Assembly: GCA_030491005.1 (NCBI GenBank)
Contig: JAKZMJ010000005.1
Location: 1-64,000, forward strand
DNA: 64,000 nt
Direction of reading: 5' to 3'
From: Sulfurospirillum sp.
GTDB lineage: Bacteria > Campylobacterota > Campylobacteria > Campylobacterales > Arcobacteraceae
Both the position numbers and the translations under genes were made by a program. This document shows positions 14,832 through 23,555 of the stretch, piece by piece; positions within the stretch are counted from its first letter, which is position 1; each line of letters starts with the position of its first letter. Under the pieces are notes generated by a model. It did no database searches. It saw only the letters and a list, made by a program, of their open reading frames with translations, and was not told where the DNA came from.

Positions 14832-16234
14832 ATTTTACTTCCATCTAAAAAAGTTATTTCACTTGCTAAAATATTAATATTTGTAGGTTTAAGTGGAGCT
14901 CTTGCTTTGATATGACTAGTATCATTATGACCCTTACTTTGTAAAATAGCACGAACAAGTTCGGAGCAAGTCTTACCTTGACAGTTTCCCATTCCAGAGC
15001 GTGTTTTTTTCTTAATTGAATTGATACTTGTTAAGCCAAATTCAATTGCATTAGTAATATCTTTTATTTTAATATTCTCACATCTACAAATTGTGGTATT
15101 TTTATCAAGGTTTCTTATCTCATTTAAATTAAAACTTTGCATATTGCTTAAAGTCTTAGCAAAAATAACAGCTTTTTTTCTATAAATAAATAATTTTTCT
15201 GTTAATTTACTATATAAATTAAAATCTATAAGTTTAAGTTTAAATAAAACTGAGTACGCACAAATTTCTCCATCAATTTGAGCTTTATCTGCTCCCCCAA
15301 TGCAATTAGATGCTCCTGCTGAAAATATATTATCTTGAGTAGTTTCTAGTAGCTTATTAGTTTTTAAAACTAAACCACCTAGTTTGTCATCATATATTGT
15401 TTGGCAACCTGCAGCTGTTGCTACATCAAGATTAGCAATTAAGCCATTGCCAATTGCAAGAAGAGAAGTTTTTTCTTCAAATTCAGTTCCTTTTATTATA
15501 TTTCCTTTACTATCAATTTTTGCTAATATTATACTTTCAAGTTTGTTATTACCCTTTGCTTCTATAACTTTTATATTATTTTTAGCATTCATCTGAATTT
15601 TAATCATATTTAATGACATTGCAAATAAATCTGCTCTTTTATCGCTTGAACTTAAAGCTGAACTAAGCATTTTAAATTTATTAGAAAGACTATTTCCATC
15701 ATAAAAAGACTTAATCTTCCCACCTTTCTCTAGCCAAGTAACAGCTGCTGCATAATGTAAGATGCCACTTCCTGCTATTGTTATTTCATTAGCAAATACT
15801 TTTCCACTTGTTTTTAATAAAATTTGCATAGCCCCAGTTGTAATGATACCTGGTAAATCCCAACCTTTAAATGGTTCTACTATTTCGCGTGCGCCCATTG
15901 CAAATATAATAGTTTTTGGTTTAATCATCTTTAAACTATCATCTTTGAGTTTTACCAAAATTTCTTTTTCTTTATTAATAAAAATTAGTTCAGATTTATT
16001 CAGATATGTGATTGAACTTTCATTGAATTTTTTTACTAAACTTAATCCTTTGTTGTATGTAGGGATTTTGGAACTATTTTGTGTTCCATCTTTATACCTA
16101 ATAAATTGCCCACCTGCTTGAATTCCTTCATCAATGACACAAATATTGAGATTATAATTTTCTAATAATAATGAAGCTTTTATACCAGCAAATCCAGCAC
16201 CTACAATTACAACATCATAATCTTTATTCATCAT
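14828..16234 (-). CDS. FAD/NAD(P)-binding oxidoreductase with BFD-like [2Fe-2S] domain (HcnB-like)
   Basis: A 468-residue flavoprotein. The N-terminal dinucleotide site is VIVGAGFAGIKASLLL (residues about 8-23), and a second nucleotide fold lies at FANEITIAGSGI near residue 148. The C-terminal 90 residues carry the cysteines of a BFD-like cluster: CRCE near residue 388 and GNCQGKTC near 422. This is the architecture of the HcnB subunit of cyanide synthase and of the alpha subunit of D-hydroxyproline or octopine/nopaline dehydrogenases. It overlaps its partner [2Fe-2S] gene by 11 bp. In this context a role in oxidising an imported amino acid is favoured. Confidence 0.85.
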   Translation of the reverse strand: MMNKDYDVVIVGAGFAGIKASLLLENYNLNICVIDEGIQAGGQFIRYKDGTQNSSKIPTYNKGLSLVKKFNESSITYLNKSELIFINKEKEILVKLKDDSLKMIKPKTIIFAMGAREIVEPFKGWDLPGIITTGAMQILLKTSGKVFANEITIAGSGILHYAAAVTWLEKGGKIKSFYDGNSLSNKFKMLSSALSSSDKRADLFAMSLNMIKIQMNAKNNIKVIEAKGNNKLESIILAKIDSKGNIIKGTEFEEKTSLLAIGNGLIANLDVATAAGCQTIYDDKLGGLVLKTNKLLETTQDNIFSAGASNCIGGADKAQIDGEICAYSVLFKLKLIDFNLYSKLTEKLFIYRKKAVIFAKTLSNMQSFNLNEIRNLDKNTTICRCENIKIKDITNAIEFGLTSINSIKKKTRSGMGNCQGKTCSELVRAILQSKGHNDTSHIKARAPLKPTNINILASEITFLDGSKI

Positions 16235-16472
16235 GATTAATCACCATATTCTTATTTACCAATGTTTGACAAGCAAGCACTGTTTTGCCTCCTTTTAACT
16301 CTATTAAGCATTCGTGGCAAACACCCATGCCACAAAATCCTCCTCTATTTCTTCCTTGTGCTTTACCTAAAGAATAAATAGATTCTTTCATTAAAAAAAA
16401 GAGTAATAATTCATTTTCTTCTACTTCAAACTGCACTTTTCCTATTGTAATTTTATAGAAAGTATTATTCAT
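16224..16472 (-). CDS. Small [2Fe-2S] ferredoxin-type subunit (HcnA-like)
   Basis: An 82-residue protein with a plant-ferredoxin-type cluster motif: FCGMGVCHECLI (C-x4-C-x2-C) near residues 46-57 and a fourth cysteine in TVLACQTL near residue 68. It corresponds to HcnA or the gamma subunit of three-part amino-acid dehydrogenases, passing electrons between the two flavoproteins and the membrane chain. It sits between the two flavin genes with a 1-bp overlap upstream and 11-bp overlap downstream, which supports a single complex. Confidence 0.87.
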   Translation of the reverse strand: MNNTFYKITIGKVQFEVEENELLLFFLMKESIYSLGKAQGRNRGGFCGMGVCHECLIELKGGKTVLACQTLVNKNMVINHDE

Positions 16473-17632
16473 TATGTCTCTCCTTTATTATCAAATCTTG
16501 AAGGATTAAAGTTCTCCATATCAAATTGGGGTTCTATGTCATCTATCATTTCACTGACCATTTGTCCAGTAATTGCACAAAGTGTAATACCATCCCCTTC
16601 ATGACCACAGGCAAAAAAGAAACCTTTTACTTTTTTATGTTCACCAATAAATGGTAAGCCATCAGGCGTATATGGTCTAAATCCTACAAAGTCTCTAATT
16701 ATTTTTAGTTTTCCTAAACCTGGAAGTGTTTTTTTTATTCCTCTTGCGATACTTTGAATTGCTTTTATTGTACTTGTATCATCAAAATCTACAAATTCTC
16801 TTGTTGAACCTATTAAAATATTTCCATTTTTCACTTGCTCAACGGCAAATCCAGTTCCTTCTTTTGCAATTTCAGGATCATATTTAGCTGCTATATATGT
16901 TGCTGACATTAAAGGGTATTTTAATACTTTTTTCATAGGTGCCGTTACCATAATCTCACCTTTTCTAGGTTTCAATGGAATATCTAAACCTACCATAGCA
17001 GCTATTTTAGCTCCATATGAACCAGCTGCATTTATTACTAAATCAGCTTCAAAGTTGCCTTTATTTGTAATTACTTTTGTAACAGTTTTATTCTCAAGAA
17101 TGATATCTTCAACATTTGTATTTTGGTGAATAATTACACCTTTTTTAACAGCATTTGCTAATAAACCATGAGTTAATTTTAATGGGTTTATAACAGAATC
17201 ATCTCTTGAAAAGCTACCTCCTAAAACATCTTTTGCAACTTGTGGAACCATTTCTTTAATTGTTTTGGCATCAATCATTTCAATATTTGCCCCACTTTGA
17301 TTTTGTTTTATTACATAGTCTTTTAATATATCCATTTCCCTTTTTGAATGAATAATAATTACACCACCTCTTCTTTCTAGTTCTAAATCTACACCTAGCT
17401 CTTTTTGTAAATCTTCATATAACTTGATACTAGCTATTGCCATATTTAAATGAATGCCAGGTTTTTTTGATTGTAAGAACATCAAGCCTTCACACGCACT
17501 AGAACTTGCTGTTTCTAGTAAATTTTCTTTTTCAAGAATTATTGGTTTATAACCTCTTTTAGCTAAATTCCAAGCAATTGATGCACCAATAATGCCAGCT
17601 CCTATAATGACTATTTTTTTTGTTTTTGGCAT
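16472..17632 (-). CDS. FAD-dependent amino-acid oxidoreductase (DAO family, HcnC-like)
   Basis: A 386-residue DAO-family flavoprotein. The FAD-binding site VIIGAGIIGASIAWNLAKRG opens the protein; ADLVINAAGSYGAKIA near residue 200 and the C-terminal FRPYTPDGLPFIGEHKKVKG with GHEGDGITLC (residues about 320-365) are diagnostic for glycine/D-amino-acid/hydroxyproline oxidases. It would be the catalytic beta subunit that takes two electrons from an amine to give an imine. First of five tightly packed genes, 51 bp after the TRAP permease stop. Confidence 0.88.
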   Translation of the reverse strand: MPKTKKIVIIGAGIIGASIAWNLAKRGYKPIILEKENLLETASSSACEGLMFLQSKKPGIHLNMAIASIKLYEDLQKELGVDLELERRGGVIIIHSKREMDILKDYVIKQNQSGANIEMIDAKTIKEMVPQVAKDVLGGSFSRDDSVINPLKLTHGLLANAVKKGVIIHQNTNVEDIILENKTVTKVITNKGNFEADLVINAAGSYGAKIAAMVGLDIPLKPRKGEIMVTAPMKKVLKYPLMSATYIAAKYDPEIAKEGTGFAVEQVKNGNILIGSTREFVDFDDTSTIKAIQSIARGIKKTLPGLGKLKIIRDFVGFRPYTPDGLPFIGEHKKVKGFFFACGHEGDGITLCAITGQMVSEMIDDIEPQFDMENFNPSRFDNKGET

Positions 17633-17683
17633 ATTATTTCCTTTAATGTATAAAGTATCTCAATAAAAATTGAGATACTAAAG

Positions 17684-19591
17684 TTACAAGTCAATAGCTG
17701 TTTTATTTATTGCAAATTTTGTATTAATAACATACAAAGTTAGCATTGCTAATAAACTTCCTGCTATCCTCATCTCAAGTGCTAAATCTACATTTAAAGC
17801 CAAAAATAATCCAAGTGGAGCTAGAACAAGTCTTACTGGTAATCTCATTGTATTTATAAAATACCCAGTAATGGACACTGAAAATAAGGTAAGCCCTAAT
17901 AGTATTGCTGATGTATTTAATATAATCGATACAAAGGTACCTTGCATTAATAACTCAGGAACAAAAAGATATGAGAACCCAACAACATAGCCTCCAATAG
18001 CTAATCTTGTTGCTTGGAAAGCAGTGACTATTGGATCTGCTTTTGATATGGCGGCGGCAGAGTAGGCAGCTATAGATACAGGCGGTGTGGCATCAGCTAA
18101 AATTGCGAAGTAAAAAACAAAAAAGTGTGCAGCCAACATTGGAACATCAAAATTTCCAACTAATGTAGGCACGCCAACTGCTGCAACGACAATATATGCA
18201 GGAGTAGTAGGAATACCCATTCCAAGAACTAAGGTCATAAGAGCAAGTAATAATCCACCTAAAAATAAATTATCTCCTACAACAGATGTTACAACTGCTC
18301 CAATAGAGACTATAAGACCTGTTTTGGTTAAAATTAAAACTAACATATTCGCCCCAACACAAGCAATAGCAATTAGTACAGCATTTCTACCTGCATTAAT
18401 TAAAATTTCAATAGCTTTTTTAAAACCAATTCTAGTATGTTTTCGTAACCAAGAAGCTAAAAATGTTGCACCTATTGAAAGTAATGCCGCGTATGTTGGC
18501 GAAAATCTTAACAATAATAAAGTAAGTAAAATACCTATTGGAATTAAAAGGTGTATATCTTTTATAACTTCTTTCCATGTAGGTAATTCACTTGGTTCTA
18601 AACCTTTTAATCCAAGTTTTCTAGCTTCAAAGTGTACCGTAACAAAAATCATTATAAAGTAGCATAATGAGCCAATTACCGCGGCAACAATAATTTCTGT
18701 ATAAGGTATACCAGTTATTTCAGCCATCACAAATGCACCTGCTCCCATAATAGGTGGAGCACTTTGCCCTCCAACAGAAGCTGCGGTTTCAACTCCACCA
18801 GCAAAAGAAGCCTTGTAGCCTCTTTTCTTCATCATGGGAATTGTAAAGGAGCCAGTTGTAAAAACATTTGAAGAAGAAGAACCAGACATTGAGCCAAATA
18901 AGGCAGAAGTTAATACAGCAATTTTAGCAGGACCTCCTGTATATTTTCCAGCAACTTTTTTACCCAAATTCATAAATAATCGTCCTGTACCACTTCCTTC
19001 AATTACTGAACCAAAGATTAAAAATATCGCAATTAGCGTTGCAGAAATTCCAGTAATCGTTCCAAAAATTCCATTTCCATTAGATAAATACATTGCTTCA
19101 ATAATTTCTTCAAGAGGAATATCTCTAAAATGAAAAATACCTGAGGTATATTCGCTTAAAAATAAATACATAAAACCAATTAGGACTAGACCAAACATCA
19201 CAACTGATACACCTCTTCTAATTGCTTCTAAAACTAGGACTATCATAATTCCACCAAGCATTAGCTCTATTGGTAAAACTTCTGTTACATCTTCGAGCCT
19301 CATATTAATTCTAAAGGCTTCAAAATAAGAATACAAAGCTGGTACGGCAATTAAGACTGCCATTAAATAATCTACAAATCCTGGTTTTGCACTTTCCCTT
19401 CTTTTGGACTTTTCAAAAAATCCTGGTTTCATTAGAAATACTAATGGTAGCAATAAAAATAAGTGAAGTGAGCGTTGCTCTCTTGGCTCAAAAAAGCCTA
19501 TACTTGCTGTATATAAATGAAAGATACTGGATATTAAAGCAATAATCGCAATAACAGTACCAATGTGTATTTTTTTCATATTTTCAATCAT
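17684..19591 (-). CDS. TRAP transporter fused permease (TAXI type, DctQM)
   Basis: About 635 residues with some 17 hydrophobic segments: an N-terminal small-subunit-like part, then the large DctM part. FGSMSGSSSSNVFTTGSF, GGQSAPPIMGAGAF and GMGIPTTPAYIVVAAVGVP are conserved in TAXI-TRAP permeases. Start placed at the ATG at 19591, which has GGGAGAA eight bases before it; the longer frame (from 19630) starts upstream of that site. Drives sodium- or proton-linked uptake of the ligand captured by the TAXI receptor encoded upstream. Confidence 0.9.
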   Translation of the reverse strand: MIENMKKIHIGTVIAIIALISSIFHLYTASIGFFEPREQRSLHLFLLLPLVFLMKPGFFEKSKRRESAKPGFVDYLMAVLIAVPALYSYFEAFRINMRLEDVTEVLPIELMLGGIMIVLVLEAIRRGVSVVMFGLVLIGFMYLFLSEYTSGIFHFRDIPLEEIIEAMYLSNGNGIFGTITGISATLIAIFLIFGSVIEGSGTGRLFMNLGKKVAGKYTGGPAKIAVLTSALFGSMSGSSSSNVFTTGSFTIPMMKKRGYKASFAGGVETAASVGGQSAPPIMGAGAFVMAEITGIPYTEIIVAAVIGSLCYFIMIFVTVHFEARKLGLKGLEPSELPTWKEVIKDIHLLIPIGILLTLLLLRFSPTYAALLSIGATFLASWLRKHTRIGFKKAIEILINAGRNAVLIAIACVGANMLVLILTKTGLIVSIGAVVTSVVGDNLFLGGLLLALMTLVLGMGIPTTPAYIVVAAVGVPTLVGNFDVPMLAAHFFVFYFAILADATPPVSIAAYSAAAISKADPIVTAFQATRLAIGGYVVGFSYLFVPELLMQGTFVSIILNTSAILLGLTLFSVSITGYFINTMRLPVRLVLAPLGLFLALNVDLALEMRIAGSLLAMLTLYVINTKFAINKTAIDL

Positions 19592-19656
19592 AATTTCTCC
19601 CAATGAAAATATATAAAAATATAAAAACAAAATATTTTTATATATTTTATATAGTA

Positions 19657-19687
19657 TTTTAGGCTTTTGCAGAATAAAAGCCTAAAA
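19657..19687 (-). terminator. Hairpin between TAXI receptor and permease genes
   Basis: TTTTAGGCTTTT (19657-19668) pairs perfectly with AAAAGCCTAAAA (19676-19687). In the minus-strand operon it lies after the receptor gene and before the permease, where a partial terminator or mRNA-stabilising hairpin commonly keeps receptor levels above permease levels. Confidence 0.65.
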
Positions 19688-19711
19688 CAAAAAAACTTTC
19701 TTAAATATTAA

Positions 19712-20671
19712 TTACTTAATGTAACCCATTTCTTTATAGTACTTAATAGCTCCTGGATGAACAGGAATTGACGCATTTTTAATTGCAGTCTTACAAGAGA
19801 AAAACTTCATGCTTGAATGAATACTTTCAAGTTTTGATTGATTTTCACAAATTGATTTTGTAATTTTATACACTGTATTAGTAGAAAGGTCAGTACTTAC
19901 AATTAAAGCAGTTGACATATTGCCTGTTGTTGCATTTTTATTTTGTCCTTTATAAGTTCCTTTTTTAATTACTCCTGTGTTATAACCCCAATTTTTCTTT
20001 AAACTAGCCATTAAATTAGCTGGTAAAGTTGTAACTTCTCCATCTCTACTTAATAGCATATCAATTACCGCAGCACCAGGAACACCCAATTTTACAACTG
20101 CATAATTAACTAATCCATCTTTAAATTGACTAGCTACTTCTGAGTATGAACCATGAACAACTCTAAATCCTCTTTTCTTTAAATCTTGGTAAGAAGTTTT
20201 GTAATATGCCATAATCCATCTAAATACTAATTCATCTGAAGAACCAACTTTATTAATAGCAATTTTTTCATTTTTACCTTTTGTTAATAAATTAGCAATA
20301 TTTGTATACTTTGAATTTTTTGATCGTACAACATGAAGAATTTGATCAGAAAGTCCTTGTCCAATTAATGCAACTTTGTTATGTTTTTTAGTATACATAC
20401 CTTTTGCATTAACAGCTAGGTAAGAAACTGTATCAAGACCCATTGCAATTTGGCTTCTATTTTTTTGTATTTTAGAAGGATTTGCTGTTCCACCACCTGG
20501 AACTACTTTTATATTCATATCTGGATTTTCACTAGTAATAATTTTAGCAATTCCAGCTGACATTGTATACCAACCACCACCTAATGAACCTGCTGACCAC
20601 TCTATAGTCTCTGCTATTGATAAAGACGCACTTAAACAAACTCCTGCTATAATACAATTTAACTTTTTCAT
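19712..20671 (-). CDS. TAXI family TRAP transporter solute-binding protein
   Basis: A 319-residue periplasmic receptor with a signal peptide (cleavage after SLSIAE, about residue 20). EWSAGSLGGGWYTMSAGIAK is the TAXI N-terminal motif and VVPGGGTANPSKIQ follows; such receptors bind glutamate, glutamine, 2-oxoglutarate or related acids. KVGSSDELVFRWIM lies mid-protein. It pairs with the permease downstream. The bound compound cannot be read directly, but an amino acid fits the oxidase, racemase and RidA genes of the locus. Confidence 0.9.
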   Translation of the reverse strand: MKKLNCIIAGVCLSASLSIAETIEWSAGSLGGGWYTMSAGIAKIITSENPDMNIKVVPGGGTANPSKIQKNRSQIAMGLDTVSYLAVNAKGMYTKKHNKVALIGQGLSDQILHVVRSKNSKYTNIANLLTKGKNEKIAINKVGSSDELVFRWIMAYYKTSYQDLKKRGFRVVHGSYSEVASQFKDGLVNYAVVKLGVPGAAVIDMLLSRDGEVTTLPANLMASLKKNWGYNTGVIKKGTYKGQNKNATTGNMSTALIVSTDLSTNTVYKITKSICENQSKLESIHSSMKFFSCKTAIKNASIPVHPGAIKYYKEMGYIK

Positions 20672-20722
20672 GATTTTTCCTTAATAATACAATTTATTTT
20701 GAATAATAAATTTGTGAAAATT

Positions 20723-20753
20723 ATTATCCCTATGTTAGAGCATAAGGGATAAT
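20723..20753 (-). terminator. Hairpin between racemase-family and TAXI genes
   Basis: ATTATCCCTATG pairs with CATAAGGGATAAT (one bulged A) around a TTAGAG loop. It lies in the 129-bp gap after the racemase-family gene, so it may partly terminate the gntR-racemase transcript; the TAXI gene then needs its own promoter in the remaining gap. Confidence 0.5.
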
Positions 20754-20800
20754 GACTATATTCCATTAACCTTTTAAAAATTCTTCATTGACTCCTTATT

Positions 20801-21532
20801 TTAGAATTCCTCAATATTACATCGCTTAGGTTGTACTGACTGTTGGAACCACGTAATTCCTGTATAAATATTATAAATAGGTAGTCCTGTTGCTTTATAA
20901 ATATCACTTGCATATGGAGGCATATTTGTACATTCGCATAAAATAGCACCAACTTGTGGATTTTCTCTTTGTAATTTTAATGCAGCTTCAATCATTTCTT
21001 TACGACACAAATCAAAGTCTATTTCTGTTTTATCTTCTAAAATTCCATTATAAAACTCTCTTGTTCCAATATTTTCCATTCCTACAATAGGAACATCAAG
21101 TGGAATTTGTGCAGCATCTAAATATTCAGAAGTTAAACTCTCTTTTGAAAAAGTTAAAAGTCCAGGAACTTTATTCTTTCCTAATGTTTGTTGAATTAAA
21201 TTATATTGAATTAAAGAAGATGAAAACACTGGGACACCAAGTGCCTCTATTAATTCTTCTTGAAAAATAATTAAAAAACCACAGTTTGTAGCAATAGCAT
21301 CAACTCCCTTGTCAATTAATCTCTTTCCCATTTTAATAAACTCATCTAAAGTACCTTTTGCTTTTAACTTAACAACTTTGCTTACACTAGAACCTAAAAC
21401 TGGCTCAAAATGTATATGAAATGGCCATGTGTTGGCATTTCCTATATCTCCTATAATTCTTGGAAATTTAGTCTCAAGCATAAGCATTCCTATACTTGCA
21501 CCATAAATATTTTTACCGCCTTTTAATTTCAT
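20801..21532 (-). CDS. Aspartate/glutamate racemase superfamily protein
   Basis: A 243-residue protein of the Asp/Glu/hydantoin racemase fold. Both catalytic cysteines of the family are present in the expected settings: ATNCGFL near residue 84 and CECTNMPPYA near residue 200. The fold covers racemases, maleate isomerase and arylmalonate decarboxylase, so the exact reaction is open. Next to a D-amino-acid-type dehydrogenase the simplest reading is conversion of the imported compound to the enantiomer that the dehydrogenase accepts. Follows gntR by 22 bp. Confidence 0.8.
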   Translation of the reverse strand: MKLKGGKNIYGASIGMLMLETKFPRIIGDIGNANTWPFHIHFEPVLGSSVSKVVKLKAKGTLDEFIKMGKRLIDKGVDAIATNCGFLIIFQEELIEALGVPVFSSSLIQYNLIQQTLGKNKVPGLLTFSKESLTSEYLDAAQIPLDVPIVGMENIGTREFYNGILEDKTEIDFDLCRKEMIEAALKLQRENPQVGAILCECTNMPPYASDIYKATGLPIYNIYTGITWFQQSVQPKRCNIEEF

Positions 21533-21554
21533 ATTATTCCTTATTTATTTATTT

Positions 21555-22196
21555 TTAATTAAAAACATCTTCTAGTCCAATTAACTTGGCAAACTTATGG
21601 ATATGACTCTTAACTTCTTTTTGTAATTTAGTAATCTCTTGATTTTCTACCATTTTTATTCTTTTTTCCCAATCATTAATCGTATCTTGCATTGACCTCA
21701 TCTTATGTCTCTTTGCAAACCAAGTCCTTGCAGAAATATTATGTAATTGTTTTAAAGTTATTTCTAGTTTTTTATTTCCTACAGATTCATAATAAATGCT
21801 ATGAATTTTATTTGTTTCATTTTTAAATTCACTTATAGTTAGGCTATTTATATTTTTTTGTAGATTAAATAAAATGTAATGGATTTTATTTAACTGTTCT
21901 TTTGTTATACGCAAAGGCACAAAACTAGCTGCTAATATCTCTAGTGGAATTCTCATTTCAAGAGTTTCTTTTATCTCTGTTTGATCTAATTTTTTTATAA
22001 AAGTACCTGATTGAGGAATGGTTTCAATTAAAGAATCTAATTGTAATTTCATAAAAACTTCTCTTAGTGGAGTTCTTCCAATAGTATATTGATCCATTAA
22101 TTCTTTTTCGTTTAGTCTTGTTCCGCAAAGTAATTTTTGTGTAATAATTTTTGCTTGTAAATCTTTATATACAATTTCTTTTTTATTCATCAACAA
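21555..22196 (-). CDS. GntR family transcriptional regulator (FadR/FCD subgroup)
   Basis: A 213-residue regulator. The N-terminal winged helix has GTRLNEKELMDQYTIGRTPLREVFMKLQ (residues about 25-52), the GntR signature, and the C-terminal all-helical FCD domain follows. It heads the operon and probably represses it until the substrate binds. Start: TTG at 22196 has AAAGGA seven bases upstream; the ATG at 22190 is an alternative six bases later. The ribosome-binding region is inside a perfect 30-bp inverted repeat. Confidence 0.88.
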   Translation of the reverse strand: MLMNKKEIVYKDLQAKIITQKLLCGTRLNEKELMDQYTIGRTPLREVFMKLQLDSLIETIPQSGTFIKKLDQTEIKETLEMRIPLEILAASFVPLRITKEQLNKIHYILFNLQKNINSLTISEFKNETNKIHSIYYESVGNKKLEITLKQLHNISARTWFAKRHKMRSMQDTINDWEKRIKMVENQEITKLQKEVKSHIHKFAKLIGLEDVFN

Positions 22197-22260
22197 AAGA
22201 ATATCCTTTCATACTGATATATTAGTATATTAATATATCAGTATGAAAGGATATTCTTTT
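22195..22260 (-). promoter_or_regulatory. Perfect 30-bp inverted repeat over the gntR translation start
   Basis: Left arm 22195-22224 and right arm 22231-22260 are perfectly complementary around a 6-base GTATAT spacer; the arms run AAAAGAATATCC... to ...TGATATATTA. The arm nearer the gene contains the AAAGGA ribosome binding site and first start codon of gntR. The core (ATATTAGTATATTAAT) also has the dyad expected of a GntR operator. It could act as operator, as a hairpin that hides the ribosome binding site, or as a terminator for transcripts arriving from upstream. Confidence 0.7.
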
Positions 22261-22589
22261 TATATAGCATTAACATAGCAATATTAGAATATGTATATAT
22301 TCTTTTTTGAAATATTCATTGAGACTTGTTTTTATGGATTATGAGCAGATGTCAAAAAATTGTTTAAGAGAAGTAGTATTTTATAATTATAGACTATATA
22401 TTGTTTATCCGATTCTTAATTCACTTAAATATATAGAATTACAAGGTTAAAAAATTTTAGGAAAGACTTAACATTTGTTTTACAATCTCCCACTTAGCTA
22501 TATTGTTTGAAGGGAGATTGGACGATTATTTAGATATGTAACTTTGATATATGTGGTGATAGATGCAAAATTTATAAGACTTTGCTTTA
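22261..22589. other. Intergenic region without a recognised gene
   Basis: No plausible reading frame was seen. The only structure is a 9-base inverted repeat, CAATCTCCC (22483-22491) and GGGAGATTG (22512-22520), with a 20-base loop, 70 bp downstream of the DUF1097 gene on the minus strand. It may be that gene's terminator. The promoter of the gntR operon should also lie in this stretch. Confidence 0.5.
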
Positions 22590-23111
22590 TTATTTTGTTT
22601 TTATCATATCTCCTAATTTTGCAGATGCAAATCCAAATAAAGCTCCTAAAATAATAGATAAGGACATAATAACTATTGCATTACTTGAATTAAAAGTACT
22701 CAAAGCTTCTATTGTTAATTGATTTTGTGTTTGTAAGATATAAGCAAAAGTACTTGCATAGCCAAAAACAGTTGCAGGAATGGCACTTAAAAGTGGTAAA
22801 TGTGCTGCTAAACAAAATATTAGTACAGAAATTGATACAGCTATACCTGCCCAAACTGGAAGTGTTAATACAGCTGCTAAAGGTATAGTTAAAATTGCAA
22901 GTGCTGTAAGCCAAGCACAAATAATTCCAAATATTCCACATACTATTATATTTTTAATAGCATCACTATTAGCACCAAGAGCAAAAAAAGCACCCCAAGA
23001 AATAAATATTCCCCATATTAAAACTATCCCACCTAATGGTCCAAGAGCTAACCATGTTGCTATTCCTCCAAGTATCGAAATACTAATTGATAATCCTACT
23101 AAAGCTGTCAT
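22590..23111 (-). CDS. DUF1097 family integral membrane protein
   Basis: A 173-residue, highly hydrophobic protein with about five membrane segments, glycine- and alanine-rich (GGIATWLALGPLGG..., WGIFISWGAFFALG). The pattern and length match DUF1097 proteins such as YcdZ of enterobacteria. Function of the family is not established. It stands alone, with large gaps on both sides. Confidence 0.75.
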   Translation of the reverse strand: MTALVGLSISISILGGIATWLALGPLGGIVLIWGIFISWGAFFALGANSDAIKNIIVCGIFGIICAWLTALAILTIPLAAVLTLPVWAGIAVSISVLIFCLAAHLPLLSAIPATVFGYASTFAYILQTQNQLTIEALSTFNSSNAIVIMSLSIILGALFGFASAKLGDMIKTK

Positions 23112-23530
23112 AATAATTCCTTTTATTCAATTTTAAATAAAAAATCATTTCATAATATATGTTTAAAAAATAATCTCATATTCATTTATTAAGCAAATAA
23201 TAACAAATTTTTATAGCCTATATATAGCCTGTATATTATGATCTAAGATAATTAAAATTCATTGGGTAAAAGATTTAAAATGCCTTATATACTGACATCA
23301 AGATATAAAAATAATTATTTTTTATCAAAAACTAAAAGTAATATTGTTAATAAAGACTTATAAAAGTGAAAAACTAAGATTTTTTAATGAATTTATGGAT
23401 TAAATAGCATTTAAATAGCATTTGACTAACAAAAACTTGCTTAACGGAAATTTAAATGTAAAATGTATATAGGGAAGTTTTGTAGTAAATAGCCCACCAA
23501 GTAGGCTACTTAAAGGCTTAAATGAAGTTT
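23112..23530. other. Intergenic region without a recognised gene
   Basis: AT-rich and without a convincing reading frame on either strand. It contains short direct repeats (TATAGCCTATATATAGCCTG near 23212; ATAGCATTT twice near 23405) and a weak AGCC...GGCT hairpin near 23490-23510 that could assist termination after groEL. It must also contain the promoter of the DUF1097 gene. Confidence 0.4.
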
Positions 23531-23555
23531 GTAATCTGAACTTATGTCAGATTAC
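23531..23555 (-). terminator. Hairpin overlapping the groEL stop codon
   Basis: GTAATCTGA and TCAGATTAC form a perfect 9-bp stem with a 7-base loop; the stem includes the groEL stop codon. There is no strong T run, so it may be an mRNA 3'-end stabiliser or a weak terminator. Confidence 0.5.

Noticed and set aside
14828-17632. Hydrogen cyanide synthase (HcnABC)
   Set aside because: The three-subunit architecture fits, but the same architecture occurs in D-hydroxyproline and opine dehydrogenases. Linkage to TRAP import, a racemase-family enzyme and RidA favours amino-acid catabolism. Cyanide production is not excluded but is not supported.
22261-23530. Hidden RNA gene or small gene in the two gaps around DUF1097
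   Set aside because: Only short inverted and direct repeats were seen, with no tRNA-like cloverleaf, no riboswitch pattern that I recognise, and no reading frame with a ribosome binding site.
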